NCBI RefSeq assembly: GCF_022712275.1
Contig: NZ_JALAGU010000045.1
Location: 1 to 53,599 of the forward strand
Source: Corynebacterium sp.
Lineage (GTDB): Bacteria; Actinomycetota; Actinomycetes; Mycobacteriales; Mycobacteriaceae
Direction of reading: 5' to 3'
Length of the DNA stretch: 53,599 nucleotides
Shown: positions 8,427-15,801 of the stretch, piece by piece
Numbering within the stretch: position 1 is the stretch's first letter
How the letters are laid out: each line of letters starts with the position of its first letter
Notes under the pieces: model-generated
Told to the model about the DNA's origin: nothing
The model's database searches: none
What the model saw: only the letters and a program-made list of their open reading frames with translations
Translations under genes and position numbers: made by a program

Positions 8427-8513
8427 CTAGAGAATGGAGCCGAGAGCAGTCAGGAAGACCGTGCTGATGGTGTTGGCAACGACGGAGATGATGGTAATGA
8501 GAGCGGAAAGCAT
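8427..8513 (-). CDS. 28-residue amphipathic helical peptide 1
   Basis: This tiny gene is supported by ATG, a GAGGAG ribosome site about 9 nt upstream, a stop at residue 29, a terminator 43 bp on, and a paralogue 613 bp upstream of it on the same strand. The peptide begins MLSALITIISVVAN and ends LTALGSIL. Hydrophobic residues at 2, 5, 8, 9, 12, 13, 16, 19, 20, 23, 24 and 27 fall on one helical face, with Ser/Thr/Asn on the other. It has no charged side chain and no signal peptide. The size and shape recall corynebacterial PorA/PorH-type helical porins or staphylococcal modulins, but I see no sequence match to either, so the function is open. Confidence 0.75.
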   Translation of the reverse strand: MLSALITIISVVANTISTVFLTALGSIL

Positions 8514-8974
8514 GTTGTACTCCTCATGAGTGAGTGTGGGTGAAAGTCGTGCATAAGACCGGAAATGGTCTTCGAAGCTGCTCGGTGTGGCTCTGGAAAT
8601 GAATACAGGTCAGGACTTTCCGACCCCACAAGTCCCGAACAGCCGATCTTTCGCGCCCGGGACCAGCGGAAATAACGTAATACCAGTCAGCAAACATCCC
8701 GTAAGTAGTGTCACAATATGGCAGCACTCCAGCGTTTCCGCATTCTACCTGCATTCACCATTCATTAATTCCCGGGCCGTGATTACAGCGTGTTTGACAC
8801 TACCGGAATAGCCACTACAGTAAAGATGGTTTTCTGACACCCCATACACGGGGGCAACTTCACCCGCCCCGGATCACCCCACGCCAATAGCACTTCTGAA
8901 GCTGATCCGGGCCGCCAACTGCAACTTCGTAGCGACCACGACATTTACTGTCGCCGGCAGCAGACATAGAAGAA
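8514..8974. other. Leader and upstream region of peptide gene 1
   Basis: No convincing gene lies here. On the minus strand, the 5' leader of peptide 1 has TGCACGACTT (8553-8544), identical to the leader of peptide 2, and a small inverted repeat AAGACC/GGTCTT just upstream of it (about 8555-8571). The stretch 8640-8830 is AT-richer than the genome. It holds two oppositely oriented TAGTGTCA motifs, one at 8706-8713 on the plus strand and one at 8802-8795 on the minus strand, which are possible regulatory sites. I cannot assign the promoter with confidence. Confidence 0.5.
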
Positions 8975-9000
8975 TCCCCCACCGCCGAAGCGGAAGGGGA
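8975..9000 (-). terminator. Terminator of amphipathic peptide gene 2 (UUCG loop)
   Basis: Read on the minus strand, TCCCCTTCCGC pairs with GCGGTGGGGGA around a TTCG tetraloop closed by C-G, with one T-T mismatch and one G-T wobble. TTCTTCT follows. It shows that the second peptide gene is its own transcription unit. Confidence 0.8.
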
Positions 9001-9039
9001 CTGCCATCGAGAGAGGCTCAACCTCTCCCCCCGAGGCTC

Positions 9040-9126
9040 TTAACCCAGGGAACCGACGACGGTCTCGAAGACCGAAACGATGGCGGCGGCGACGGTGGAA
9101 AGGATTTCCTGAAGGGCGGTAAGCAT
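9040..9126 (-). CDS. 28-residue amphipathic helical peptide 2
   Basis: This is a paralogue of the peptide at 8427-8513: same length, same MLxAL start, same VF and GS positions near the end (MLTALQEILSTVAA ... VFETVVGSLG). GAGGAGCT lies about 9 nt before the ATG. Hydrophobic residues at 2, 5, 8, 9, 12, 13, 16, 19, 20, 23, 24 and 27 make a clean amphipathic helix. Unlike peptide 1 it carries two acidic residues (Glu7, Glu21) on the polar face. The paired neutral and acidic helices suggest a hetero-oligomer, as with two-subunit porins of this genus, but this is inference. A 6-bp hairpin (9011-9027) lies between stop and terminator. Confidence 0.78.
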   Translation of the reverse strand: MLTALQEILSTVAAAIVSVFETVVGSLG

Positions 9127-9650
9127 GTTGAGCTCCTCTTGATTCGTGGTATTAAGTCGTGCACAGGACCGCTTTTCGGACCCGCAAACGAAACTACCGG
9201 TTACTAATCCCCTTGTCCAGAATCCCGCAGTGCCCCAGCATGAGATAATTATCCCAACTGCATTATATGTTCACAACAGTCTTGCGATAGTTACCCTACA
9301 CTAACCATCCACTTACAAACCACATGCTCTGCGACCTGCGTATTTGTAAATAGGTGAAACTATCACTGTTGTGGAATTATCTGTTTCTCCCAGTCGCAGA
9401 TCTGATACTTTCAAGTACCTCACTACCCCCGATCATGGGGAGGCAAATCCGCTGCAAGACACCTGTCGGGCTTCCCGTCCCGGCCGCCATGAGACACCGA
9501 AAGCCAGTCGCCCGTCGTCCCCGAAAGGATCCGCGAGTCACAGAGACTCATATAGGCCCCATGCACCTCACCCGTCACTGGGGTTCTATGGCCGGACGGT
9601 CGTCCCCCTCACCAGTACAGAGTCCGTCCGACAATGCCCCACGCACGACA
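9127..9650. other. Leader and promoter region of peptide gene 2
   Basis: I see no gene in this half-kilobase. The minus-strand leader repeats TGCACGACTT (9163-9154). A perfect TATAAT (9267-9262) is the best -10 candidate and would give a leader of about 130 nt; no good -35 accompanies it. A palindrome GATAATTATC lies at about 9244-9253, just downstream of that -10. The rest (about 9420-9650) is featureless GC-rich spacer up to the tRNA-Asn terminator. Confidence 0.5.
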
Positions 9651-9653
9651 AAA

Positions 9654-9682
9654 CCCCGTCGCCTGAAGTGCAGGTGACGGGG
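9654..9682 (-). terminator. Terminator of tRNA-Asn
   Basis: CCCCGTC-G-CCTG and CAGG-T-GACGGGG pair around AAGTG, with TTTT following on the minus strand. It lies 10 bp beyond the tRNA-Asn 3' end. Confidence 0.8.
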
Positions 9683-9691
9683 ATCAATATG

Positions 9692-9763
9692 CTCCCCCTA
9701 CTGGACTCGAACCAGTAACCCTTCGATTAACAGTCGAATGCTCTGCCATTGAGCTAAGGGGGA
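9692..9763 (-). tRNA. tRNA-Asn (GUU)
   Basis: The minus strand gives a complete cloverleaf: acceptor TCCCCCT/AGGGGGA, anticodon stem TTCGA/TCGAA with loop CTGTTAA (anticodon GUU, asparagine) and T-loop GTTCGAGTC. No CCA is encoded. A terminator follows at 9654-9682. Confidence 0.96.
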
Positions 9764-9961
9764 AGGCGTTTTGCGGGGCCCGGCTTGGCCCGTTCAACGA
9801 GAATGTACTCTACACAGACCCCTCGTAGCCCCACAAGTCAGCACGTCACAGCACATTTCCAGCCACGTCCACCATCGCCGCGTCCTTCCCGCACCGTCCC
9901 CGCGCCCACCTTGTCCCACCACAGTGCCCCCCCGCCCGGACAGCCCGCTACACTGTGCCGC

Positions 9962-10038
9962 GGGGCTATAGCTCAGTCGGTTAGAGCCGCGGACTCATAA
10001 TCCGTTGGTCCCGGGTTCGAGCCCCGGTGGCCCCACCA
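9962..10038 (+). tRNA. tRNA with CAU anticodon (Met or Ile2), with encoded CCA
   Basis: The acceptor is GGGGCTA/TGGCCCC, the anticodon stem GCGGA/TCCGT with loop CTCATAA (CAU), and the T stem CCGGG/CCCGG. CCA is encoded. A CAU anticodon is either elongator tRNA-Met or lysidine-modified tRNA-Ile2, and I cannot decide between them from sequence alone; it lacks initiator features such as a GGG/CCC anticodon stem. It is the integration site of the 7.4-kb element, and its 3' half is probably supplied by that element. Confidence 0.93.
9991..10038 (+). repeat. attL: tRNA 3' half bordering the 7.4-kb element
   Basis: This 48-bp stretch recurs at 17405-17452 with two mismatches. The first 20 bp, GGACTCATAATCCGTTGGTC, are identical and cover the anticodon loop. 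The mismatches (10011 and 10027) are the two partners of one T-stem base pair. Confidence 0.88.
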
Positions 10039-10067
10039 AACTTGCCATACCTGATCAGCATCGGTTT

Positions 10068-11309
10068 TCAGTTGGAATCTTGCTGGTGTTCTGCGGTCAA
10101 CTTGCTACTTCCGCCCGAGTCCTCGGGTAGTGGTAGGGAAGCAGGGCCCCGCAGCGCCGCATCCGCGGCCAATGCATTCAAGGATACCGCCACCTGTTCC
10201 CTCTCGGCAGGAAGAGCGTCCACGTAGTGCCTCAGCGTGGTCGTCGGGGTACTGTGCCCCAGGTTGGCGGACAGTGCCGCAATGGACACACCGGACGCGA
10301 CAGACAGGGAAGCGTAGGAGTCCCGGAGTTGGTGCGGGGTGACCGGCGGGATGATGCCTGCCCGCTTGCAGGCCGGGGTGAGCACTCTGTTGCGGAAGTT
10401 CTGGTTGCTCAGTCCGGTACCGGTCGAGGTCACGAATACCTTGCGCTGACCGTGCTTGCCGACTGCCGGCCATTCGGTGACCGGTGATCCGCTCTCGAAC
10501 CGAGTGGACCAGAGGTCCAGGAGCCGTTGACGCACGAACGCAGGGACGGGGACCAGACGATGCTGGTGGGTCTTCGTCGGCCCTAGTTCCACCGAGGTCT
10601 GCTCCCCCAGGCGGAACGCCTTGTCGATCCTGACAACGAACCCGTCCTTGCCGAAGTCGGACCAGACCACTGCGGTGGCCTCACCCCAGCGCAAACCCAA
10701 GTACGCGAGAACGAGGACCAGTGCCTCGTCCTGGGCGGTTCCCACCTCCGAGACCAGCGAGGCGATCTGCTGAGGAGTCAAAACCCTGGGCTTGCCCGGC
10801 CTCACACCGTGAACAATGATGTTCTCGACAGGGTTCACCGCGAGCGCATGGTCATTGACCGCGACATTCAGGACACTGCGCAGAACACCGAGAGCCAACC
10901 GAGCGGTACTCGGTGAGCGTCTGGTCGACAGATCGTTGACCCACCCCTGAACCTTGGACCGAACGATCATCCGGACCGGGAGGTTCCCGAACTCGGGTAG
11001 GACATGAGTCCGCAGCAGAGAGTCCTCACGCTTCGACGTGGACGGTGCTACATCACCCCGCAAGTCGGTGAAGCGGTCAGCCCACCACGCGACCGTCTTC
11101 TTCGACCCCGCAAGATCAAGAAGACCCTCTCCACGTTCCAATCGGCGCTTCTGGTCCCGCTCGAACTCCTGTGCATCCTTGTACCGATGGAAGGTCTGCG
11201 ACAGTGCCGGCTTCCCGCCGACCCAGATGATGACACGCCACGACACCTTGCTGGTCAGTTCCGACACGCGCTTCTCGATACTCACCGAATCACCAGGTCT
11301 GATCTGCAT
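10068..11309 (-). CDS. Tyrosine integrase of the AICE-like element
   Basis: This protein is 413 residues from the ATG at 11309. An arm-binding/AP2-like N-terminal region (VSWRVIIWVGGKPALSQTF) is followed by a SAM-like core-binding domain (about 75-165) and a catalytic domain with Arg in LGLRWGEA (about 205), H-Q-L-R (about 326), GHS, and Tyr in LRHYVDAL (about 361). It would recombine attP with the CAU tRNA gene. The chosen start overlaps the xis stop by 20 nt. In-frame upstream starts to 11375 exist but would lie further inside xis. The gene ends 30 bp from the tRNA 3' end. Confidence 0.94.
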   Translation of the reverse strand: MQIRPGDSVSIEKRVSELTSKVSWRVIIWVGGKPALSQTFHRYKDAQEFERDQKRRLERGEGLLDLAGSKKTVAWWADRFTDLRGDVAPSTSKREDSLLRTHVLPEFGNLPVRMIVRSKVQGWVNDLSTRRSPSTARLALGVLRSVLNVAVNDHALAVNPVENIIVHGVRPGKPRVLTPQQIASLVSEVGTAQDEALVLVLAYLGLRWGEATAVVWSDFGKDGFVVRIDKAFRLGEQTSVELGPTKTHQHRLVPVPAFVRQRLLDLWSTRFESGSPVTEWPAVGKHGQRKVFVTSTGTGLSNQNFRNRVLTPACKRAGIIPPVTPHQLRDSYASLSVASGVSIAALSANLGHSTPTTTLRHYVDALPAEREQVAVSLNALAADAALRGPASLPLPEDSGGSSKLTAEHQQDSN

Positions 11310-11586
11310 AACGGGTTCGAGAAGGGCGTGGCGAATGCTTCGACGTAGCCTCATCCAGCCTGTGCTCAGGAGCAACCTGCTCCTCCACCCAGCGAACGAT
11401 GTCCTCCATGCGCCAGCGCAGGCGTGCCCTCGTCCCCGTCGAGAGCTTCACCGGACGGGGCGCATCGTCGAACTGTCGATCGGTATCGAACATGCGCCTC
11501 ACTGTCTCAGGACTGCACCCCATGTACTCCGCCACTGTGCTGGTCGACACCAACGGGCCACTGACATTCATCCGATCACTCATCAT
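11290..11586 (-). CDS. Excisionase (HTH_17 type)
   Basis: This 98-residue protein has a MerR-like helix-turn-helix: VSTSTVAEYMGCSPETVRRMF, then RLRWRMEDIVRWVEEQV, matching the helix-wing-helix of excisionases that switch the integrase to excision. It lies just upstream of int and overlaps it, forming an xis-int unit. The 279 bp between this gene and the translocase gene (11587-11865) show no reading frame I believe and probably hold its promoter. Confidence 0.82.
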   Translation of the reverse strand: MMSDRMNVSGPLVSTSTVAEYMGCSPETVRRMFDTDRQFDDAPRPVKLSTGTRARLRWRMEDIVRWVEEQVAPEHRLDEATSKHSPRPSRTRYADQTW

Positions 11587-11865
11587 CCATCAGTCCTCTC
11601 CTTGCCCCCGAAGGGGCTGCCGCCCGGACTTCGTCCGGTTGCCTTCAAATACATCGATCCCTAGCCCTGTCACTCTGTGCGCCACTGACGGCCAGCCGGG
11701 AGGTACAGACCCTGCCCCATCGGGTGAAAACACCTTGGAGGGGAGAGCCGGGACTCCTCCCACTCACGTCCGCCTCCCACTACGCTCCCGGCGGCCGCTC
11801 GCAGTCGTCGCCCCGGCGGCACCCTCGCAAGCTCGGGAGCCGAGCGGCACACCAGTCAACCGGGG

Positions 11866-13452
11866 TTACAAACCAGGTCCACCCTCAAACTCCCCAGGCA
11901 CGTCCTCATCTGCACCGACCTCCGGGAGAGACTGCTTCCTCGTGCCATGAGCTGCCAAATACGCCTCCAGCGATCGCTCCGGGAAGTACAACGTCCTAGC
12001 CTGAACCAGTTGGCCTGAGTCCGAACCGATCACGCAGCCGCCGATCCGGTCCGCCGGGATCATCGTCGGCGACGCGGCATCCTCCGGCACCGCCCCCAGG
12101 ATCATCGTTTGCATCTCCGGCGTAGTCACCCTGAAGCAGACTCGACGGCCACACAAGTCTCGAATTCCCGTATTGATTGTCGAAGCATCTGGCTTCTGCG
12201 TGGACAACATCACGTGCATGCCAGCGGAGCGCCCGCGCTTGACCAGGTCACGGATCAGCGCTTCGATACGCTCCATCTTCTCCTTCTCCGCCTTCGGACG
12301 CCCCGTCTTCTCTGTCCAGGTCTGGACCTCGTCGATAACGATCAGTTCGACAGGACGTTGCGGGGTGATCGGCGAGTTCCAGAAGTTCGACTCACCGGTC
12401 AGCGCCTTGTTCGTCTTGATCCGCTCACGCATGACCGCCTGCTTCGACTCCAACAGGCTGATCATCCCGTCGAAGTCCTCGTCATCAGCCCAGTAACAGT
12501 CCAGGTAGTCCCGCACACTGTCGAAGTCTGCGCCGGCCTTCCCGTCTGCGACGGTGACCCTCACACGGTTATCGACCAGCAGTGGTGCCAGGAACTCAGT
12601 GATGAACGCGGTTTTACCCCCACCGGGGAGACCGCCAACAAGCGTTCCCGATGTCCCTGACAAAGACAGGAACTGCGCCTTGCCACACTCGTCATAAAAG
12701 GCAGCAACGGACATCCTCTCCCAGTCCACCTCCGGAGGAACAGTGATCGTCCGAGGCTCATCCAGAGCGGTCTTGCGGACCTTCGGGAAGAAGTCCACCT
12801 CCCAGGCAGAATTCGTGATGCGGCGCAGTTCAAAGTCCGCTGCGCCCACGATGGGCAGACCCGCCAGGATCTTCGCCTCCACCGCCTCCTCCGTCGCACC
12901 GGCCACTGGAACATCAAAGAACCAGATACCAGTCACCTCGTCGACATAGGAGTCGTAAATGGTCTCGTCGGTCGGACCGATCATCTTGAACGCCCGGAGA
13001 AGGTCGTTCCCTTCGGCGACGGTACGTCTACGGCGTAGCGTCAACCACAGTCGACGAGCATCCCCCACCACCGGGGAAACACGAAGGAATGCACGGTACA
13101 GGGCACTCGATCGAGATCGCTGGCGATCAATGACGAGAACCACAGGCCACGCCAGGACGGTGAGCACCGCGAGAGCCAGGACCGGAGACCCGAGAAGGGT
13201 GATCGCTACGATCCACAGCAACGTCACCCACGCATTCCGGAGGACGAACCAGGACGCCCGCGCACCGTTGTACAGAACCCAGGGGACAGAACCGGGCCGG
13301 AACGGGGACGGGAGACGCCCGTCCTCCCGCATCTGACGGTGCGACTGTCTATCGACCTCAGATACCCACGCGTCATACTCGGATGGCCGATCCACTGAGG
13401 ACGAGCCCCCGAGCTGCCTATACCGGTCGTAGGGGTTACCGGTGGCGGACAT
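11866..13452 (-). CDS. FtsK/SpoIIIE-like DNA translocase (TraB/TraSA type)
   Basis: This 528-residue membrane ATPase has two transmembrane segments at about residues 65-110 (ASWFVLRNAWVTLLWIVAI and the following LAVLTVLAWPVVLVI). It then has a motor domain with Walker A GGLPGGGKTAF (about 275) and Walker B VELIVIDEV (about 368), and the family segment RGRSAGMHVMLSTQKPD. In AICEs one such hexameric motor moves double-stranded DNA between mycelial or neighbouring cells. It is the only transfer protein visible. Its start overlaps the preceding stop (TGATG), so it is translationally coupled to the 243-residue gene. Confidence 0.9.
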   Translation of the reverse strand: MSATGNPYDRYRQLGGSSSVDRPSEYDAWVSEVDRQSHRQMREDGRLPSPFRPGSVPWVLYNGARASWFVLRNAWVTLLWIVAITLLGSPVLALAVLTVLAWPVVLVIDRQRSRSSALYRAFLRVSPVVGDARRLWLTLRRRRTVAEGNDLLRAFKMIGPTDETIYDSYVDEVTGIWFFDVPVAGATEEAVEAKILAGLPIVGAADFELRRITNSAWEVDFFPKVRKTALDEPRTITVPPEVDWERMSVAAFYDECGKAQFLSLSGTSGTLVGGLPGGGKTAFITEFLAPLLVDNRVRVTVADGKAGADFDSVRDYLDCYWADDEDFDGMISLLESKQAVMRERIKTNKALTGESNFWNSPITPQRPVELIVIDEVQTWTEKTGRPKAEKEKMERIEALIRDLVKRGRSAGMHVMLSTQKPDASTINTGIRDLCGRRVCFRVTTPEMQTMILGAVPEDAASPTMIPADRIGGCVIGSDSGQLVQARTLYFPERSLEAYLAAHGTRKQSLPEVGADEDVPGEFEGGPGL

Positions 13453-14183
13453 CAGGCAGCCTGCCCAAGGGGACGAATGCCGGTGCGAACCATGTACTCA
13501 CGTGCGCATCGCTTCAGCGCTTCCCGGCCCGAGTACTGCTCATCACGGATCGCACGGGCAAGGTCTCCGTAGGGGCCCGCCGCTTCCAGCGCCAGGACGA
13601 AGGTCTGGGCGTCCAGACGAATCTCCTGCCCTTTGACGCTCAGCCGTCGATCATCGCGCTCAAAATTGAGTGTCGTCCAGCCCGCCATCAGACGCTCCGC
13701 AGTGCGACGCGAGGAGGACGTGGGGTTCTCGATTGCCTCTTCGAGAGCCAAGCCGAGCATGACATCCCCGGTGTCGCCCTCACCCAGGTCCGTGGAACCG
13801 AACCGGACCACGACAGGACGGCCAGACCGGTCCCTCACGACGACCAGGAACTGGAATGCCGCGTCTTCCCCCAACAGCCACTCCCGCCGAGCCGCCCCCT
13901 GGGTGATGTCACCGGCAGCCTCGTTGATCGACATGATTTCTTCCCTGAGATACTCGCCCTGCCAGGCGTACAGAGCAGACCACCCCGAGTACTCCCCGTC
14001 AATGCAGGGACAGACCAGCTCAGCGCGGTGAGGAACGCTGACAAACGCGCCGTTTTTGGACATGGCGAGGTACTCATCGAGGCTCATTCGGCACACTTCA
14101 TCAGACGAATCCGCCCTCTCGATGTAGAAGTGACTCGCAACGTCGTCACTCACAGAATAGCGATTCCTGATATCAGAACTCAT
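13452..14183 (-). CDS. Unknown element protein, 243 residues
   Basis: I do not recognise this family. The protein is acidic and soluble with no membrane segment. It has a Cys pair in ELVCPCIDGEYSGW, a central hydrophobic strand AFQFLVVVRDRSGRPVVVRFG, and a helical C-terminal third (FVLALEAAGPYGDLARAIRD). Its stop overlaps the translocase start by one base and it starts 5 nt after the previous stop, so it belongs to the transfer operon. It could be an accessory factor for the translocase. Confidence 0.7.
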   Translation of the reverse strand: MSSDIRNRYSVSDDVASHFYIERADSSDEVCRMSLDEYLAMSKNGAFVSVPHRAELVCPCIDGEYSGWSALYAWQGEYLREEIMSINEAAGDITQGAARREWLLGEDAAFQFLVVVRDRSGRPVVVRFGSTDLGEGDTGDVMLGLALEEAIENPTSSSRRTAERLMAGWTTLNFERDDRRLSVKGQEIRLDAQTFVLALEAAGPYGDLARAIRDEQYSGREALKRCAREYMVRTGIRPLGQAA

Positions 14184-14188
14184 TTTCT

Positions 14189-14539
14189 TTATTCTCCTTC
14201 TTCACTGTAGAAATACTGGTAGACACGGTCATAGTCGGCCGACTCTGCCGAGAACCGTAGGTACACCGGCAGTGGTCGACCTTCCTCATAGCCGAGGATT
14301 CGGCGAGCCTCCCGTCGTACGACGACGACAACTCGGTCGTAACTGGACGCAGCTGCACGAATTCCCATACCAGGAACAACAGCAACGTAGTGCTCAGAGT
14401 CAGGAATGAACGCAGCATCCGCGACAACGCCCCAGCAGGTCGTGCGTCGGTCGATCGCATCACGCACGGCAATAGGCGTGTCCAGCCAAGCCGTCGTGGG
14501 GACTTCCTGGATCGATGATCCGAATCTGAGGTGCGCCAT
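14189..14539 (-). CDS. Unknown element protein, 116 residues
   Basis: The start is the ATG at 14539 (MAHLRFGSSIQEV), whose A overlaps the stop of the preceding gene (TAATG). Two beta-rich stretches, EHYVAVVPGMGIRAAASSYD and RVVVVVRREARRIL, precede an acidic C terminus (DRVYQYFYSEEGE). No family is recognised. Its position between the frameshifted gene and the 243-residue gene places it in the same coupled operon. Confidence 0.65.
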   Translation of the reverse strand: MAHLRFGSSIQEVPTTAWLDTPIAVRDAIDRRTTCWGVVADAAFIPDSEHYVAVVPGMGIRAAASSYDRVVVVVRREARRILGYEEGRPLPVYLRFSAESADYDRVYQYFYSEEGE

Positions 14540-14888
14540 TAAGCGGCCTCCACACCGTCGATCTCGAACCACAGTCCGGACCGGACCCGATTGCCGGACT
14601 GCATGCCCCAGGAGTGGACAACTGCCCGGTCGCCGACAAACCGAACCATCTCACCTGCGGTGAAGCTCGGCTCTTGCACCCCCAGACCTTGACGTCAAGC
14701 TGCTCAAGGGTGGTCGACCCTGGGCGCTGAACCATCAGGGTGATCGTCCATCGACCCTCACCGGCGTCGTTGTTCTGCTGGTAGAATTTCCCGTCATCGC
14801 CGCGCTTCATGGTGGGCGCGACTCCTGCGGTGCTCATGGTCCAGTCATCGGTAGATGCAATAACCGAAGTGATCTTCTCGATTGCCAT
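14539..14888 (-). pseudogene. Element gene split by a frameshift in a C5/G5 run
   Basis: The reading frame starts at ATG 14888 (MAIEKITSVIAS) behind AAGGAG and continues to LDVKVWG. There the minus-strand G5 run (plus-strand CCCCC, 14679-14683) breaks the frame. One extra G would give W-G-V-Q-E-P-S-F and lead, without a stop, through GEMVRFVGDRAVVHSWGM to WFEIDGVEAA and a TAA that overlaps the next ATG. The second half is clearly coding in codon use and its stop is coupled to the next gene, so the original gene is about 117 residues. Either a true one-base deletion, a sequencing error, or slippage at the run explains it. The function is unknown. Confidence 0.7.
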
Positions 14889-14992
14889 TTCATTCTCCTT
14901 CTTTTGTGATTTGTGTGTAAGTGCGATCTTGGCAGCGCGGGCAACCACGCTGCCCTAAGTAATATTTCCGTTAGATTCTGTTTTCTCCTCGG

Positions 14993-15367
14993 CTACGCCC
15001 CGCCGGTCAGTCCGTAGATGATCTCGCGCTCCCGATCACCCGATTCGCTGAATCGCTGTCCGAAAAGGTCACCGATACGGCTCATCAGCTCCTCCTCTGC
15101 GGCCTCCATGCTGGGCGCGGTGAAGCGCAGCTCGGGAACACTGTCGAATGTGCCAGGCTCATAGCCGGAATAATCCTCGTCGCCCGCCTGGCAAGTTACC
15201 GAGCCACCCTCGTGGATGACACCGCAAATCTGCATGATGATCACCATGGAGAGTCTCGCGTCCTCGGGATAGAGGGTCACTGAGTGGGCAGAGGTGAGGG
15301 TGGGAAAAACGTCCATCTGCAAAGTGTCGCTCAGTCCCGCTCGAGGACTCTTGAAAAGCTCTTTCAT
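14993..15367 (-). CDS. Unknown element protein, 124 residues
   Basis: The ATG at 15367 is preceded by GTAGGAGAGAGAGT, a clear ribosome site. The protein starts MKELFKSPRAGLSDTLQMDV, has a middle part with two cysteines (ICGVIHEGGSVTCQAGDE) and ends in an acidic helix (MEAAEEELMSRIGDLFGQ). I recognise no family. It is probably part of the same operon, 104 bp upstream of the frameshifted gene. Confidence 0.65.
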   Translation of the reverse strand: MKELFKSPRAGLSDTLQMDVFPTLTSAHSVTLYPEDARLSMVIIMQICGVIHEGGSVTCQAGDEDYSGYEPGTFDSVPELRFTAPSMEAAEEELMSRIGDLFGQRFSESGDREREIIYGLTGGA

Positions 15368-15448
15368 ACTCTCTCTCCTACATACATGAACGATGAACGG
15401 GTCAGTTTCAGGTGCTTTATCATTTCCAGTATCATTACCCTGATGACA

Positions 15449-15625
15449 TCACCGTAGCATGAGAAGAGAGCGATTCAAGCGGCTCACTCGGCCACCCTGA
15501 CCTGCGCAAAGTTGACATAAAAAGGCGTTCTCTGTAGAGCTGTCATTATCAGATGATCCGCAATCTGCACTTTCGCATACACCGATCAGACCCCCGTGTA
15601 GGTAAATGTGCTGGTGGGTCAGCAT
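15449..15625 (-). CDS. Small Cys-rich putative zinc-finger protein
   Basis: A 58-residue frame from ATG 15625 (MLTHQHIYLHGG) contains C-x4-C and, after about 15 residues, C-x2-C (CESADC ... CQLC), a possible zinc ribbon. AGGTGGG lies about 11 nt upstream of the ATG. The frame stays open upstream to 15745, but no good ribosome site precedes the longer version. Small zinc-finger proteins are common in actinomycete plasmids, but the assignment is tentative. Confidence 0.45.
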   Translation of the reverse strand: MLTHQHIYLHGGLIGVCESADCGSSDNDSSTENAFLCQLCAGQGGRVSRLNRSLLMLR

Positions 15626-15730
15626 TTCTCTTTCCCACCTCTCGCCAACGCAAATATTGACACTATTTCTGACTTTCTGTAGAGTTCCAACTAACCGACA
15701 AGGCACAGATCGATGCCTTTCGCCACATAA

Positions 15731-15746
15731 TGTGATTAATATCACA
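15731..15746. promoter_or_regulatory. CRP/GlxR-like binding site
   Basis: TGTGATTAATATCACA has perfect TGTGAT/ATCACA arms and fits the 16-bp CRP-family pattern used by GlxR, the cAMP-responsive global regulator of corynebacteria. It lies between rep and the small Cys-rich gene, about 105 bp upstream of that gene's start. Binding is inferred from the motif only. Confidence 0.55.
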
Positions 15747-15801
15747 CTTGTGAGGTTGCGTTTCGACCCTCTTGGCGTCCGTCCGTCACGCCCGTGCCCC
15801 C

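Noticed and set aside
8850..8970. A 35-codon minus-strand frame upstream of peptide gene 1 and downstream of the peptide 2 terminator
   Set aside because: It has an ATG but no ribosome site and no resemblance to the amphipathic peptides; probably chance.
9354..9718. Overlapping plus-strand frames of 107 and 115 codons before tRNA-Asn
   Set aside because: No ribosome site, Arg/Pro/Ser-rich random composition, and one frame runs into the tRNA gene and its terminator.
15449..15745. Longer 98-codon version of the small Cys-rich element gene
   Set aside because: The upstream 40 codons lack a ribosome site and cross the CRP/GlxR-like dyad; the ATG at 15625 is better placed.
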